Below, one piece after another: positions 1-8,538 of a DNA stretch of 64,000 nucleotides. This DNA comes from Vibrio splendidus (GTDB lineage Bacteria > Pseudomonadota > Gammaproteobacteria > Enterobacterales > Vibrionaceae). The notes beneath the pieces were generated by a model, which did not search any database, had not been told where the DNA came from, and saw nothing but the letters and a program-made list of their open reading frames with translations. The DNA is taken from assembly GCF_024347615.1 (NCBI RefSeq), contig NZ_AP025508.1, forward strand, positions 1,116,001-1,180,000. Direction: 5' to 3'. The position numbers and the translations under genes are program-made. Positions within the stretch are counted from its first letter, which is position 1. The number at the start of each line of letters is the position of its first letter.

Positions 1-1352
1 TTTGTGACGGTACCCATAAACAGTTTACGGCTGAGCAAGTGGGCCAAGAAGGCCCTGATGTTCATATCCAAGCGGCAACGCCCGATCTCTCACCTGCGGC
101 TTCTGCAACCAAAGAGGAGCCCACGGTTGAGTTCATTCATCAATTAGCACGAGATGGCTTATCCAAAGTGGGCCACCATGGGCCAATGACTTCAATGGGC
201 GTCCCAAGATATCTATTACCTCACTGGGATGATATTCAAGTGATGGTTGCACAAATGGCGACCAAACCGTTATTGGAACATGTGCCCGTCGGTACTGAGC
301 TTATTATTGGGCCAAAAGCGAAAAAGCCGCTTAAATTGAACATCTCTTTATTTGTGTCTGATATGAGTTTTGGGTCGTTATCTGAAGAAGCGAAAATTTC
401 TTTAGCGACAGGCGCGGAGCTGGCGGGGACGGGAATTTGCTCGGGTGAGGGCGGAATGTTACCCGAAGAGCAAGCGGCCAATTCTCGCTACTTTTATGAA
501 TTAGCCAGCGCACAATTTGGTTACGATGAATCTAAGCTCAAAAATGTCCAAGCCTTCCATTTTAAAGGTGGGCAGGGTGCTAAAACCGGAACAGGCGGTC
601 ACCTACCGGGTGCGAAGAACATTGGCAAGATAGCAGAGGTGCGCGGTATTGAAGCGGGTACCGCCGCGATTTCCCCACCCACCTTTGTTGATCTAAAAAC
701 CGTCGAGGATTTCAAAAATTTCGCCGACCGGGTTCGAGAGGTGACAGGCGGGATCCCAATTGGCTTCAAGTTGAGTGCCAATCATATTGAAGAGGATATT
801 CAGTTCGCATTGGATGCCAGTGCCGATTACATCATCTTGGATGGTCGAGGCGGTGGTACTGGGGCGGCGCCAGAAATGTTCCGTGACCATATTAGTGTGC
901 CGACCATTCCAGCGCTTGCCCGTGCCAGAGCCTATCTAGACAAGCAAGGCGTAAGTGACAGAGTCACCTTAATCATTACTGGTGGGCTTCGTGTTCCAAT
1001 GGACTTCGTAAAAGCGATGGCGCTTGGTGCAGATGGTGTCGCTATCTCGAACAGTGCCATGCAGTCGATAGGTTGTGTTGCTGCCCGAATGTGCAACACC
1101 AATAATTGCCCGGCGGGTATCGCGACTCAAAAAGCCGATTTACGCCAACGGTTAAATGTAGAAAAGGCATCGAACCAATTGAAGAACTTTTTCGAAGCCT
1201 CGACTGAATTGATGCAAGTGATGGCGAGAGCGTGTGGTCATGATCATTTGAATCAGTTTAACCCTCACGATTTAGCGACGTGGAATCGCGAAATGGCCGA
1301 ACTATCTGGAGTCGCTTACTCTGGTGTCAGTTCACTAAATCAACTTAAGTAA
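1..1352 (+). CDS. CDGSH-type Fe-S / FMN-binding glutamate synthase-like protein (5' partial)
   Basis: The gene runs off the left edge. From the GTG at 39 onward it encodes a GltB-type FMN-binding barrel like the synthase domain of glutamate synthase. It has the glycine-rich phosphate-binding stretches of that fold and, near the C-terminus, cysteines in GCVAARMCNTNNCPAG, i.e. C-X5-C-X4-C, the 3Fe-4S ligand pattern of glutamate synthases. The frame is open upstream to base 3 and reads CDGTHKQFTAEQV, which is the tail of a CDGSH iron-sulfur motif, so the GTG at 39 is very unlikely to be the start and the protein is a CDGSH-GltS fusion. It lacks the glutamine amidotransferase domain, so it is not a full glutamate synthase; the substrate is unknown. 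A strong terminator follows. Confidence 0.85.
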   Translation, partial: CDGTHKQFTAEQVGQEGPDVHIQAATPDLSPAASATKEEPTVEFIHQLARDGLSKVGHHGPMTSMGVPRYLLPHWDDIQVMVAQMATKPLLEHVPVGTELIIGPKAKKPLKLNISLFVSDMSFGSLSEEAKISLATGAELAGTGICSGEGGMLPEEQAANSRYFYELASAQFGYDESKLKNVQAFHFKGGQGAKTGTGGHLPGAKNIGKIAEVRGIEAGTAAISPPTFVDLKTVEDFKNFADRVREVTGGIPIGFKLSANHIEEDIQFALDASADYIILDGRGGGTGAAPEMFRDHISVPTIPALARARAYLDKQGVSDRVTLIITGGLRVPMDFVKAMALGADGVAISNSAMQSIGCVAARMCNTNNCPAGIATQKADLRQRLNVEKASNQLKNFFEASTELMQVMARACGHDHLNQFNPHDLATWNREMAELSGVAYSGVSSLNQLK

Positions 1353-1366
1353 ATAGTATTTCGATA

Positions 1367-1405
1367 AAGCACACTCACTGTATTTTGGGTGTGCTTATTT
1401 TTGTC
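1367..1405 (+). terminator. Rho-independent terminator after the GltS-like gene
   Basis: AAGCACACTC (1367-1376) pairs with GGGTGTGCTT (1387-1396) with one G-T pair, and a T-rich run follows. Confidence 0.8.
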
Positions 1406-1492
1406 TGTGTAATGCTAACCTATGTTTAACCTTTCGTAATTAACTGCTTTATAAGTGTTTTTAAATTATTTCCTATTTTTTGAAAATATCGG

Positions 1493-1523
1493 TTTACCTC
1501 AAGTTAACTTAAGGTTTTATCAT
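1493..1523 (+). promoter_or_regulatory. SoxR-type operator/promoter of the FMN reductase gene
   Basis: CCTCAAGTTAACTTAAGG at 1497-1514 differs by one base from the enterobacterial soxS SoxR box. It is flanked by TTTACC (1493-1498) and TATCAT (1518-1523) with a 19-bp spacer. An over-long spacer with the operator between -35 and -10 is the hallmark of MerR-family promoters. It lies about 155 bases before the FMN reductase start, in the 325-base gap after the GltS-like gene, and a soxR gene is 2.9 kb away. Confidence 0.8.
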
Positions 1524-1677
1524 AGTCCTCAATCTAAAAACACAATCTATCACCTTGTCGCCTAGTGCAGGTTTTGATGTTATCAAACAGACGTTACGAA
1601 TCTTCAGTTATGAACTTTGAGCTCCGTAATTGAAGTCATGAGTGCATAAAGGTGAGAAAAATGAACAGGGGTCAACA

Positions 1678-2199
1678 ATGAAAGTATTAGCGATTGGCGC
1701 GACCAACAGTAAAGCATCGATTAACCAACAATTGGCAGCGTACACCGCAAGCTTAGTTGAGGGCGCACAAGTAGAGGTGCTCGATCTTAATGATTTCGAG
1801 ATGCCCATTTACAGTGAAGACAGAGAAAAAGAGTCTGGCGTTCATCAACACGCGCAGCGCTTTTTTAGCAAGATTGGCGAAGCAGATGCTGTGGTCATCT
1901 CTTTTGCAGAGTACAACGGTTCATACACCGCAGCCTTTAAGAATGTGTTTGATTGGACATCACGAATCGACATGAAAGTGTACCAAGGCAAACCTGTTGT
2001 GATGCTCTCCACATCACCAGGCCCAGGTGGCGCAAGCTCTGTGTTGTCGTCTGCGGTACATTCTGCACCTTACTTTGATGCTGATGTGAAGGGCTCGATG
2101 TCGGTACCAAGTTTCTACGACAACTTTAATGTAGAAACGGGAGAGATCATCAATGCCGAAATAGCAGAGAACTTGAAATCGATCATGAGTCAGATCTAA
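1678..2199 (+). CDS. NAD(P)H-dependent FMN reductase family protein
   Basis: A 173-residue flavodoxin-like protein of the NADPH-dependent FMN reductase family (chromate/azo/quinone reductase type). The N-terminus MKVLAIGATNSKAS has the phosphate-binding loop after the first strand; a second conserved stretch is STSPGPGGASS near residue 115. The ATG at 1678 is chosen because AGGGG lies just upstream and the family motif begins at once; an earlier in-frame ATG at 1642 would add 12 residues unlike the family. It stands alone between two terminators. The SoxR-type promoter upstream suggests induction by redox-cycling compounds, which fits non-enteric SoxR regulons that control small reductases. 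The natural substrate cannot be told. Confidence 0.85.
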   Translation: MKVLAIGATNSKASINQQLAAYTASLVEGAQVEVLDLNDFEMPIYSEDREKESGVHQHAQRFFSKIGEADAVVISFAEYNGSYTAAFKNVFDWTSRIDMKVYQGKPVVMLSTSPGPGGASSVLSSAVHSAPYFDADVKGSMSVPSFYDNFNVETGEIINAEIAENLKSIMSQI

Positions 2200-2269
2200 C
2201 TGCTTCAGTGAGTGAGATAATTAATAAATCGGTGCGCAGATAAATAGATAAAAAAATAGATACATACAA

Positions 2270-2295
2270 AAATGGCCATCAAGCGATGGCCATTT
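2270..2295. terminator. Bidirectional terminator between convergent genes
   Basis: A perfect 11-bp stem AAATGGCCATC / GATGGCCATTT with a 4-base loop, A-rich on the left and T-rich on the right. It serves the FMN reductase (+) and the enoyl-CoA hydratase (-). Confidence 0.8.
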
Positions 2296-2309
2296 AATTG
2301 CGTCATTGT

Positions 2310-3122
2310 CTATTGTGATAACTCTGCTGCGGTGTCAACGAAGATACCTTGAATGTCTTTCGCTTCACGCTCAGTTTGACCACCGTGTTTTAGAAACGCA
2401 CCAATAATTGCTGCGGTTTTTTGCTCTTTTGCGCGCTCTAAGAAGTAACGCAGTTCTAGCTCAGCGCCCGCTTGCTCATCTTTGATTGAGGCTGCGATGA
2501 TCTCTTTGTACATCACGATATCACGTACTTCTAATTGACTGATCACACCGAGTGTCGCTGCTAAGAAATCCTCTAGCTCAGCCTTTGGTACGAACTGCGT
2601 AATGATGTTACGGCTTTCTGCTTGCTGAGCCGTAAAATCGTTACCAAGCAGCAAAGCTTGTAGCGCTTTGTTTTTGCCCATGAGTCTTGCGAATTGTACT
2701 GCGCCTTGGCCACCCGTTGGGATGTTTACATGAATTTCTGGTTGTGCGAACGCTGAGTTTTCAGTGCCGTAAGCAAGGTCACACGCCATTACAAATTCAT
2801 TACCGCCCCCGCGAGCTACGCCATCAACCACCGCGACAGAGACTTGTTTCATCGCTTTAATGTTCTCAATCATGTGGTTGAATTCAATCGAACCGGCTTG
2901 TCCACCTTGTGTACCGTTGATCACATTGAGATCTAGGTGAGCCAGAAAGAAGCTCTCATGTAATGATTTAAAGACCACAACCTTAGTATCACGATCATCT
3001 TTCAATGAAAGTACAAAGGCATTGATCTCGTTGATCAAGTCGAAAGTCAGCACATTCACTGGTGGGTTGTTGATTGATACCGTTGCGATGCCATTTTGGT
3101 TAGTCACAGATAGTAGTGTCAT
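2310..3122 (-). CDS. Enoyl-CoA hydratase/isomerase family protein
   Basis: A 270-residue crotonase-fold protein. Visible family features are the N-terminal TVSINNPPVNVLT strand, the FFLAHLDLNVI oxyanion-hole segment, the GVARGGGNEFVMACDLAY segment with a glutamate at the catalytic position, and the PEIHVNIPTGGQG second catalytic region. Such enzymes hydrate or isomerise acyl-CoA thioesters; the exact substrate cannot be inferred. It is monocistronic and divergent from a LysR gene across about 130 bases, the usual arrangement in which the regulator controls its neighbour. GGGG-type Shine-Dalgarno bases are weak; the ATG at 3122 is the only sensible start. Confidence 0.85.
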   Translation of the reverse strand: MTLLSVTNQNGIATVSINNPPVNVLTFDLINEINAFVLSLKDDRDTKVVVFKSLHESFFLAHLDLNVINGTQGGQAGSIEFNHMIENIKAMKQVSVAVVDGVARGGGNEFVMACDLAYGTENSAFAQPEIHVNIPTGGQGAVQFARLMGKNKALQALLLGNDFTAQQAESRNIITQFVPKAELEDFLAATLGVISQLEVRDIVMYKEIIAASIKDEQAGAELELRYFLERAKEQKTAAIIGAFLKHGGQTEREAKDIQGIFVDTAAELSQ

Positions 3123-3252
3123 GGGGTGTTCCTCTATTAGGTCGGGACTGGATGTTGTCTCCGTTATGTGCAGCTACTATAGATTTGTAATAAGATGAGA
3201 AAAACAGTCATATTGGCACTTGATTGGTGCTTTAAATGCAACAAAGGGCGTT

Positions 3253-4212
3253 ATGGATATATCGAGTCGTTTATTATTGTTACTTGAAGTGGTTGAGCTG
3301 GGTTCGTTTGTCAAAGTGGCGGAGCAAAGAAACGTCGACCGTTCCGTTATCTCTAAACAGATCAGCCGTCTTGAGGAAGAGCTTGATGTTCGGTTATTGA
3401 ATCGCACTACTCGTTCGTTATCTCTGACAGCCGCAGGCAATGAGATGGTCAATCAAGCACATCAGCTTCGTGCACTGTTGAACGATACTCGACGCTTGGC
3501 GCAAAACTATCATGCAGAGCCTCGAGGATTATTAAGAATCACCAGCTCTACTATGTTTGGTCGACAATATGTTCAGCAGGCGATAGCGGTTTTCCAGAAG
3601 CAGTATCCAGATGTTGATTTTGAATTGAGACTCGAAGATCGAATCGTCGATATGGTTAAGGAAGGGTTTGATATTGGCTTCCGTATAGGTAAGCCCAAAA
3701 ACTCTAGCCTAATCAGCCGTAAGATAGCCAGAAGTCGATTGTTGATTGTCGCTTCACCTGAGTTCATTGCTCAGCATGGCGAGATCAACACCATCGAAAA
3801 GCTGGAGTCATTACCTGCGACTATCTATGCCGCTCCGGGTTTGTTGATTGATAAGTTTTCTTATGTCGATCAAGAGGGGCAAGCGCAGCATTTTCAGCTT
3901 AATGCCGCTTATAAAGTGAATGACGTTGAGATGATTTCCAAGAGCGCTTTAACCGGCAGTACTCTCGCCGTCGTCACGGCGCAGATGATTGAAGATGAAG
4001 TGCTCAGTGGAGAGTTGGTGCCTATTATGACTCACTTAAACTTGGATGACTTTGGCACTTTCTATGCGGTGTACCCACATCGAGATGCACCCATAAAAAC
4101 CAAGCTCTTCATTGATACATTGAAAACCATTGTCGGTGAAGATAAACCTGTGTGGGAGCAAGGCATTCCCGGGTTTGACGACATGTATGGTAATCAGAGA
4201 ACAAAATCATAG
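3253..4212 (+). CDS. LysR-family transcriptional regulator
   Basis: 319 residues with an N-terminal winged helix-turn-helix (about 18-60: AEQRNVDRSVISKQISRLEEEL) and a type 2 periplasmic-binding-like effector domain, including the GFDIGFRIG and LTGSTLAVV stretches typical of the CrgA/AaeR-like branch. The start at 3253 (MDISSRL) follows AAAGGG at a good distance; an ATG at 3220 has no visible ribosome site. It is divergent from the enoyl-CoA hydratase gene and probably regulates it. The inducer is unknown. Confidence 0.85.
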   Translation: MDISSRLLLLLEVVELGSFVKVAEQRNVDRSVISKQISRLEEELDVRLLNRTTRSLSLTAAGNEMVNQAHQLRALLNDTRRLAQNYHAEPRGLLRITSSTMFGRQYVQQAIAVFQKQYPDVDFELRLEDRIVDMVKEGFDIGFRIGKPKNSSLISRKIARSRLLIVASPEFIAQHGEINTIEKLESLPATIYAAPGLLIDKFSYVDQEGQAQHFQLNAAYKVNDVEMISKSALTGSTLAVVTAQMIEDEVLSGELVPIMTHLNLDDFGTFYAVYPHRDAPIKTKLFIDTLKTIVGEDKPVWEQGIPGFDDMYGNQRTKS

Positions 4213-4288
4213 CTCAGAGAATTAATACGTTAGGTTTCTTTGTTCAGCGTATTTTGTAACCTAGCCCAAACCTAAATTTGAACCAAAA

Positions 4289-4306
4289 CTTCAAGTTAAA
4301 GTGAAC
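4289..4306 (+). promoter_or_regulatory. SoxR-box-like palindrome upstream of soxR
   Basis: CTTCAAGTTAAAGTGAAC matches 13 of 18 bases of the SoxR box and ends 58 bases before the soxR start; TATTAT and TATACT follow at once. The match is much weaker than the site at 1497, and no good -35 at a 19-bp distance is seen. Confidence 0.45.
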
Positions 4307-4364
4307 TCTATTATACTGGTCATTATCAGGACGAAAAGGCTATTCAAACAGGAAGAGAAAGATC

Positions 4365-4805
4365 ATGAGAAACATCGTATACCTCAGTATCGGCCAGTTG
4401 GCAGAGCGCAGTGGCGTGGCTCCTTCGGCGTTACGTTTTTACGAAACCAAGGGGTTGATTGCTTCAATTCGTACTAACGGAAATCAGCGTCGATATCAGT
4501 CGGCGATGTTGAGACGAATTGCTTTGATACAAGTCGCGCAGTCGATAGGCTTCACGCTGGAAGAGATAACCGAAGAGTTATCGACACTGCCGATGAACCA
4601 TACCGCGACTAAGCGAGATTGGGAGCGCGTTGCTAAGAAGTGGCAGGGGCAACTCGACAGTAAAATGGCGCAGATTAAATCGCTACAAGAGAACTTAACC
4701 GGCTGTATCGGTTGCGGGTGTTTGAGTATGCAGAAATGCCACTTGTTGAACCCTGAAGATATTTTGCATGATCAAGGGCAGGGCGCACAACGGATCGTTG
4801 AGTAG
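4365..4805 (+). CDS. soxR: Redox-sensitive transcriptional activator SoxR
   Basis: A 146-residue MerR-family protein. The winged helix-turn-helix opens with LSIGQLAERSGVAPSALRFY, followed by the MerR dimerisation helix. C-terminal cysteines C114, C117, C119 and C125 (CIGCGCLSMQKC) form the exact [2Fe-2S] ligand pattern of SoxR, whose oxidation or nitrosylation switches on promoters with 19-20 bp spacers. There is no soxS nearby, as is usual outside enterobacteria, where SoxR acts directly on its targets; the near-consensus site at 1497 is an obvious one. It is convergent with chbG. Confidence 0.95.
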   Translation: MRNIVYLSIGQLAERSGVAPSALRFYETKGLIASIRTNGNQRRYQSAMLRRIALIQVAQSIGFTLEEITEELSTLPMNHTATKRDWERVAKKWQGQLDSKMAQIKSLQENLTGCIGCGCLSMQKCHLLNPEDILHDQGQGAQRIVE

Positions 4806-4822
4806 CCCTGAATTAATGTATC

Positions 4823-5590
4823 TTATCTGAGATCGTCGAATCCAATGCACTCAATCTGATGGTCAGCCAACCACTGTTTTAGCGCAGGGCTAGTGAGAAG
4901 TTGATGCTCTTCGACGCGTTTATCACTATAGCTTGATAGGGACTTAAGCTGTTCACTTGCCACTGATGAAGGGTGGCACATTAACTCAAGCACACCGTCA
5001 GGCATCATAGCTTGGTAGCTCAGCAATAAATCTTGCAGGCCATTAAGCGATACGCCTTCGTCAAAGAAACGCATATCGAAAGCGTCTGGCGTTGGCACTC
5101 TCAGTGCATCTTGGCCACTTAGGATGTTATCGATTCTTCTAACTGGCAGACCAATGCGATTCACTGTGCGGGTAAACGCTGCTTTTAGAGGTTTAAACAC
5201 ACCACCAAAGTGATGGCTGTCGATATGGTTAATCTTTAAACCGGCATCGACAGCGGCTTGATATTGCGCGTTGAGTTCGAGCATCACCTCACCTTCATCC
5301 ACATCTGATTTATCGAACAGGGTGACGTTGCTAAAGAAGTGTCCGTGTTCGTCGACTAAGCTCGGAACCTGCTCTGGTGAAGTCAGTGGTTTGCCTGCGG
5401 TGACCGTAAAGTGCAAGCCAACTTCAGGGACTAAACCTTGATGATAGAGCTCAATCGCGTGCTGTTTACCCGGTTGATTCATCATGATGGTGGTCGACTT
5501 AACCAACCCCGCCTTGAAGCAGTCAACGATGCCGTGGTTCACGCTCTCAGTGAGGCCGAAATCATCGGCGTTGAGTATCAATTTCATCAT
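4823..5590 (-). CDS. chbG: ChbG/YdjC-family carbohydrate deacetylase (chitooligosaccharide deacetylase)
   Basis: 255 residues of the YdjC/ChbG fold. The N-terminal LNADDFGLT gives the metal-binding aspartates and the HIDSHHFGG motif gives the histidines. In E. coli ChbG removes one acetyl group from chitobiose or chitobiose-6-phosphate so that ChbF (GH4) can hydrolyse it. Here it sits downstream of a GH4 6-phospho-beta-glucosidase gene on the same strand, which supports the same role, although no chitobiose PTS genes are in view. The two genes are separated by a tandem repeat array. ATGATG gives two adjacent possible starts. Confidence 0.85.
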   Translation of the reverse strand: MMKLILNADDFGLTESVNHGIVDCFKAGLVKSTTIMMNQPGKQHAIELYHQGLVPEVGLHFTVTAGKPLTSPEQVPSLVDEHGHFFSNVTLFDKSDVDEGEVMLELNAQYQAAVDAGLKINHIDSHHFGGVFKPLKAAFTRTVNRIGLPVRRIDNILSGQDALRVPTPDAFDMRFFDEGVSLNGLQDLLLSYQAMMPDGVLELMCHPSSVASEQLKSLSSYSDKRVEEHQLLTSPALKQWLADHQIECIGFDDLR

Positions 5591-5644
5591 GACCTATTAT
5601 TAAAAGATTTGGATTCAATATCTTGAATTAGCTCTGCTGTCATT

Positions 5645-5755
5645 GAGCTCATTAGCTTGTTATCACCGAGCTTATTAACTGTTATCACCGAGCTTATTAA
5701 CTGTTATCACTGAGCTCGTTAGCTGTTATCACCGAGCTTATTAGCTGCTAACAAA
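5645..5755. repeat. Tandem array, five copies of a 22-bp unit
   Basis: Units begin at 5645 (23 bp), 5668, 5690, 5712 and 5734. The consensus is GAGCTTATTAACTGTTATCACC with T/C and A/G variants; the last copy is degenerate. It fills most of the gap between the GH4 gene and chbG. Confidence 0.9.
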
Positions 5756-5763
5756 ATGCCACA

Positions 5764-7092
5764 TTAAGCGAGTCGATGAGCGAACGCAGGCATGAAGTCT
5801 AAGTTCTCGCGAATGGTTTCTTGCAAAGCCTCGTCGATATGCGAACCACTATCGACGATAGGGTTTAAGATCAGAGCACGTTTTGCTGTTGCAGTGTCCC
5901 CCGTCATCGCCGCTTTAACGGTCAAGGTTTCAAACTCTTTCATCTGCTGAATCAAGCGCAGCGTATCGCTATCAAAAGGTTCAACGTTCAGTGGCAGGAT
6001 TGCACTGCTGGTGATTACCGAACTTACTTCTACCGCACAGTCATCAGGTAATCCTTGAATCGCACCATTGTTGCGAGTGTTAACGTGCATGATAGAACGT
6101 TTGTTATTGTGAATACTGCTCATCAGCTCACAGGCCGCTTCAGAGTAGTAAGCACCGCCTCGTTCTTCTAACAATTTAGGCTTGGTATCGAGCATGGGAT
6201 CTTTGTAGATCTCTAACAACTGTTGTTCAACCTTGGCAACTAAGTCTGCGCGATTGGTGCTGTTTTCAGACGCAGCAAACTCTTTGTCTAAGATGTCTCT
6301 GGATTGGTAGTAGTAACGTAGGTAAGCACAAGGAACGATGTTCAGAGAACGAATCAATTCAGCGTCCCACTCAAAAGGAGGAATGTTCTTTGGCATCATT
6401 TGATCGTTACCACCAAGGAGTTGTTCGATGAGTTCTGCCAACTTGTCTTCACCTTTATGAAGCACCTTACGAGCCCACACTAGATGGTTTAAGCCAGCGA
6501 TCTGCATCGTGACATCTTTACGCTCTGCACCGAGCATTTTCGCCGCGCCTAGCTCCATATTGACGGGAACGTTACATAGACCAACGGTTTTAATGGTTGA
6601 GTGCTTAATCAGTGCTTCCGTTACCATGCCTGATGGGTTGGTGAAGTTGAGTAACCACGCATTCGGACACAGTTCTTCCATCTCTTTCGCTATATCGAGT
6701 GCAATCGGAATGGTTCGGCACGCATTAGAGAAGCCACCCAAGCCATTGGTCTCTTGGCCGATCATGCGATACTTCAGAGCAATCCTTTCGTCACGTAATC
6801 TTGCTTCCATTCTTCCTGCGCGAAATTGTGAGCAGACAAAATTAGCGTCTTTCAGGGCTGATTTTCGATCTGTGGTGAGGTGAACATTAATCTCACAGCC
6901 TGCTTTGTTTATCATTCGCTTGGTGAGCGCCGCGATTATCTCTGCTTTTTCCATGCCTTGTTCGATATCGACCAACCACAGATCAGAGATAGGTAATTCG
7001 TGATGGCGCTTGAGCAGTCCTTCAATGAGCTCTGGGGTGTAGCTTGAGCCACCACCAATCACGGTTACTTTGAGTTTTTGTTTCTGTTGCAT
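5764..7092 (-). CDS. Glycoside hydrolase family 4, 6-phospho-beta-glucosidase type
   Basis: 442 residues. GH4 enzymes use NAD+ and a divalent metal to oxidise and eliminate at the sugar. Visible are the Rossmann loop VTVIGGGSSYTPE, the NFTNPSG stretch, the metal-binding GLCNVP cysteine and the LNHLVW histidine, all characteristic of the family. The substrate is likely a phosphorylated beta-disaccharide such as chitobiose- or cellobiose-6-phosphate, judged from the adjacent chbG. An ATG at 7104 adds MVNS; GGTGA before the ATG at 7092 favours the shorter form. A LysR gene is divergent from it and is its probable regulator. Confidence 0.88.
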   Translation of the reverse strand: MQQKQKLKVTVIGGGSSYTPELIEGLLKRHHELPISDLWLVDIEQGMEKAEIIAALTKRMINKAGCEINVHLTTDRKSALKDANFVCSQFRAGRMEARLRDERIALKYRMIGQETNGLGGFSNACRTIPIALDIAKEMEELCPNAWLLNFTNPSGMVTEALIKHSTIKTVGLCNVPVNMELGAAKMLGAERKDVTMQIAGLNHLVWARKVLHKGEDKLAELIEQLLGGNDQMMPKNIPPFEWDAELIRSLNIVPCAYLRYYYQSRDILDKEFAASENSTNRADLVAKVEQQLLEIYKDPMLDTKPKLLEERGGAYYSEAACELMSSIHNNKRSIMHVNTRNNGAIQGLPDDCAVEVSSVITSSAILPLNVEPFDSDTLRLIQQMKEFETLTVKAAMTGDTATAKRALILNPIVDSGSHIDEALQETIRENLDFMPAFAHRLA

Positions 7093-7196
7093 GCTGTTCA
7101 CCATTTTATGTTGTAGATTACTTGGTTTAATTTATATGATGGTTACATACACCGACAAACCAGTTATGACGACTTATGAATTAGTGGGGTTAATGC

Positions 7197-8081
7197 ATGG
7201 GGCTATTCGAAAATCGCCAACAAACATTGTCACTGCTGCACACCTTTAGTGTTGCGGCTAAACATTTAAGTTTTACACTTGCCGCCGATGAGCTCTTCTT
7301 AACTCAGGGAGGGGTCAGCCATCGGATCAAAAAACTCGAACAACAAATGAAGTTCAACCTGTTTGTGCGCAAGACAAGAAAGCTCGAACTGACGCCAGAA
7401 GGTCAGCGCGTGTTATCCATGTTGAACGTCTCGTTTGAGTCTATCTTTTCCGAACTCATGGATATTCAAACGGGTGAGCTAAGCGGGGAGTTATATATCG
7501 CGACATCGCCTTATTTCGCTTCCTCGTGGTTGATGCCGCGCTTGCCAGAGTTTAGACGCTTGTATCCGAATCTAAGCATCAAACTGCAAACCAAACAGAG
7601 CCAATCAGACTTCCAGTTTGAACCTTATGACGTGGCAATTTTCTATAGCGAAGGCCATTACCCAAACCATTATAGCGAGCGATTATTCAGTGGAGTAAGA
7701 ACCCCTGTGTGTAGCCCTGAATACGCGAAACGCTTCAAACTAGACCAAGGCATTCAACACTTAGATGACGTTCGTTTCATCCACAGTGGCGATATTACAG
7801 CGTGGCAACGTTGGTTGTATGAAGCTCAAAGTGATACCAACTGCGCGCTTCAGTGTGACTATTACAGCGATAACCGCTTGGCGATGGATGCGGCGATATT
7901 ATCGATGGGGCTGGCATTAGGGCGGTTAGAGTTTATGACACCGCAGATTGAACAAGGCTTGTTGGTCGCGCCTCTTATGAGCATTGAATCGGGCAAAGGG
8001 TATGATTTAGTGTGTCCGAAAGGCATGGAGCAACGAACTAAGTTTCAGGTGTTTGCTCAATGGGTTAAGCAACAGTTGTGA
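7197..8081 (+). CDS. LysR-family regulator (GcvA-like), probable regulator of the GH4 gene
   Basis: 294 residues. The N-terminal helix-turn-helix (about 21-50: AADELFLTQGGVSHRIKKLE) matches the GcvA/AmpR-like branch, in which the recognition helix contains Q-G/A-VSH. The effector domain is ordinary in length. It is divergent from the GH4 gene with a shared gap of about 100 bases, so it most likely controls that gene and chbG. The effector is unknown. Confidence 0.83.
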   Translation: MGLFENRQQTLSLLHTFSVAAKHLSFTLAADELFLTQGGVSHRIKKLEQQMKFNLFVRKTRKLELTPEGQRVLSMLNVSFESIFSELMDIQTGELSGELYIATSPYFASSWLMPRLPEFRRLYPNLSIKLQTKQSQSDFQFEPYDVAIFYSEGHYPNHYSERLFSGVRTPVCSPEYAKRFKLDQGIQHLDDVRFIHSGDITAWQRWLYEAQSDTNCALQCDYYSDNRLAMDAAILSMGLALGRLEFMTPQIEQGLLVAPLMSIESGKGYDLVCPKGMEQRTKFQVFAQWVKQQL

Positions 8082-8157
8082 CCGAATAGCATGCCTAGAC
8101 AAACACGAATTATAAGTCTAGTTTAGGTGGTTCTTTCAATAAAAGAAGAGGTTAGTT

Positions 8158-8538
8158 ATGTTCAGCCATGTTTTTCTCGGTACCGAAGATATTGAACGCG
8201 CGAAGGCTTTTTATGACCCAATCATGAAAGTGCTTGGTTATAGCGAAGGTTCTGTTGACCCTAAAGGGCGCTGTGTTTACGTTAGCCAAACGGGTGTGTT
8301 GGGCTTAACGAAGCCGATTGATGGTCAGCCTGCGACTCACGGCAACGGCATGACGGTGGGTTTTCTTGCGTCTTCTCCTGAAGTTGTAGATGAGTGGCAT
8401 CGGATTGGCGTCGAAAATGGCGGTACCAGCATTGAAAACGGGCCCGGAGCGAGAGGTTCTGACGAGCGTCGCTTGTACATGGCTTATTTGCGAGATCCTG
8501 ATGGAAACAAGATCTGTGCAACTCACTTTATGCCATAG
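8158..8538 (+). CDS. VOC-family (glyoxalase/bleomycin-resistance fold) protein
   Basis: A single vicinal-oxygen-chelate domain of 126 residues with paired beta-alpha-beta-beta-beta units: the N-terminal FSHVFLGTEDIERAKAFY segment and the C-terminal LRDPDGNKICATH end, the usual VOC signature. Metal ligands would be H4 and the histidine/glutamate of the second repeat. The function cannot be assigned. The Shine-Dalgarno is AGAGG before the ATG. The stop codon lies inside the first unit of a 17-bp tandem array. Confidence 0.8.
   Translation: MFSHVFLGTEDIERAKAFYDPIMKVLGYSEGSVDPKGRCVYVSQTGVLGLTKPIDGQPATHGNGMTVGFLASSPEVVDEWHRIGVENGGTSIENGPGARGSDERRLYMAYLRDPDGNKICATHFMP

Noticed and set aside
5645..5755. 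Possible CRISPR array
   Set aside because: The 22-bp units abut each other with no spacers, and no cas genes are present.
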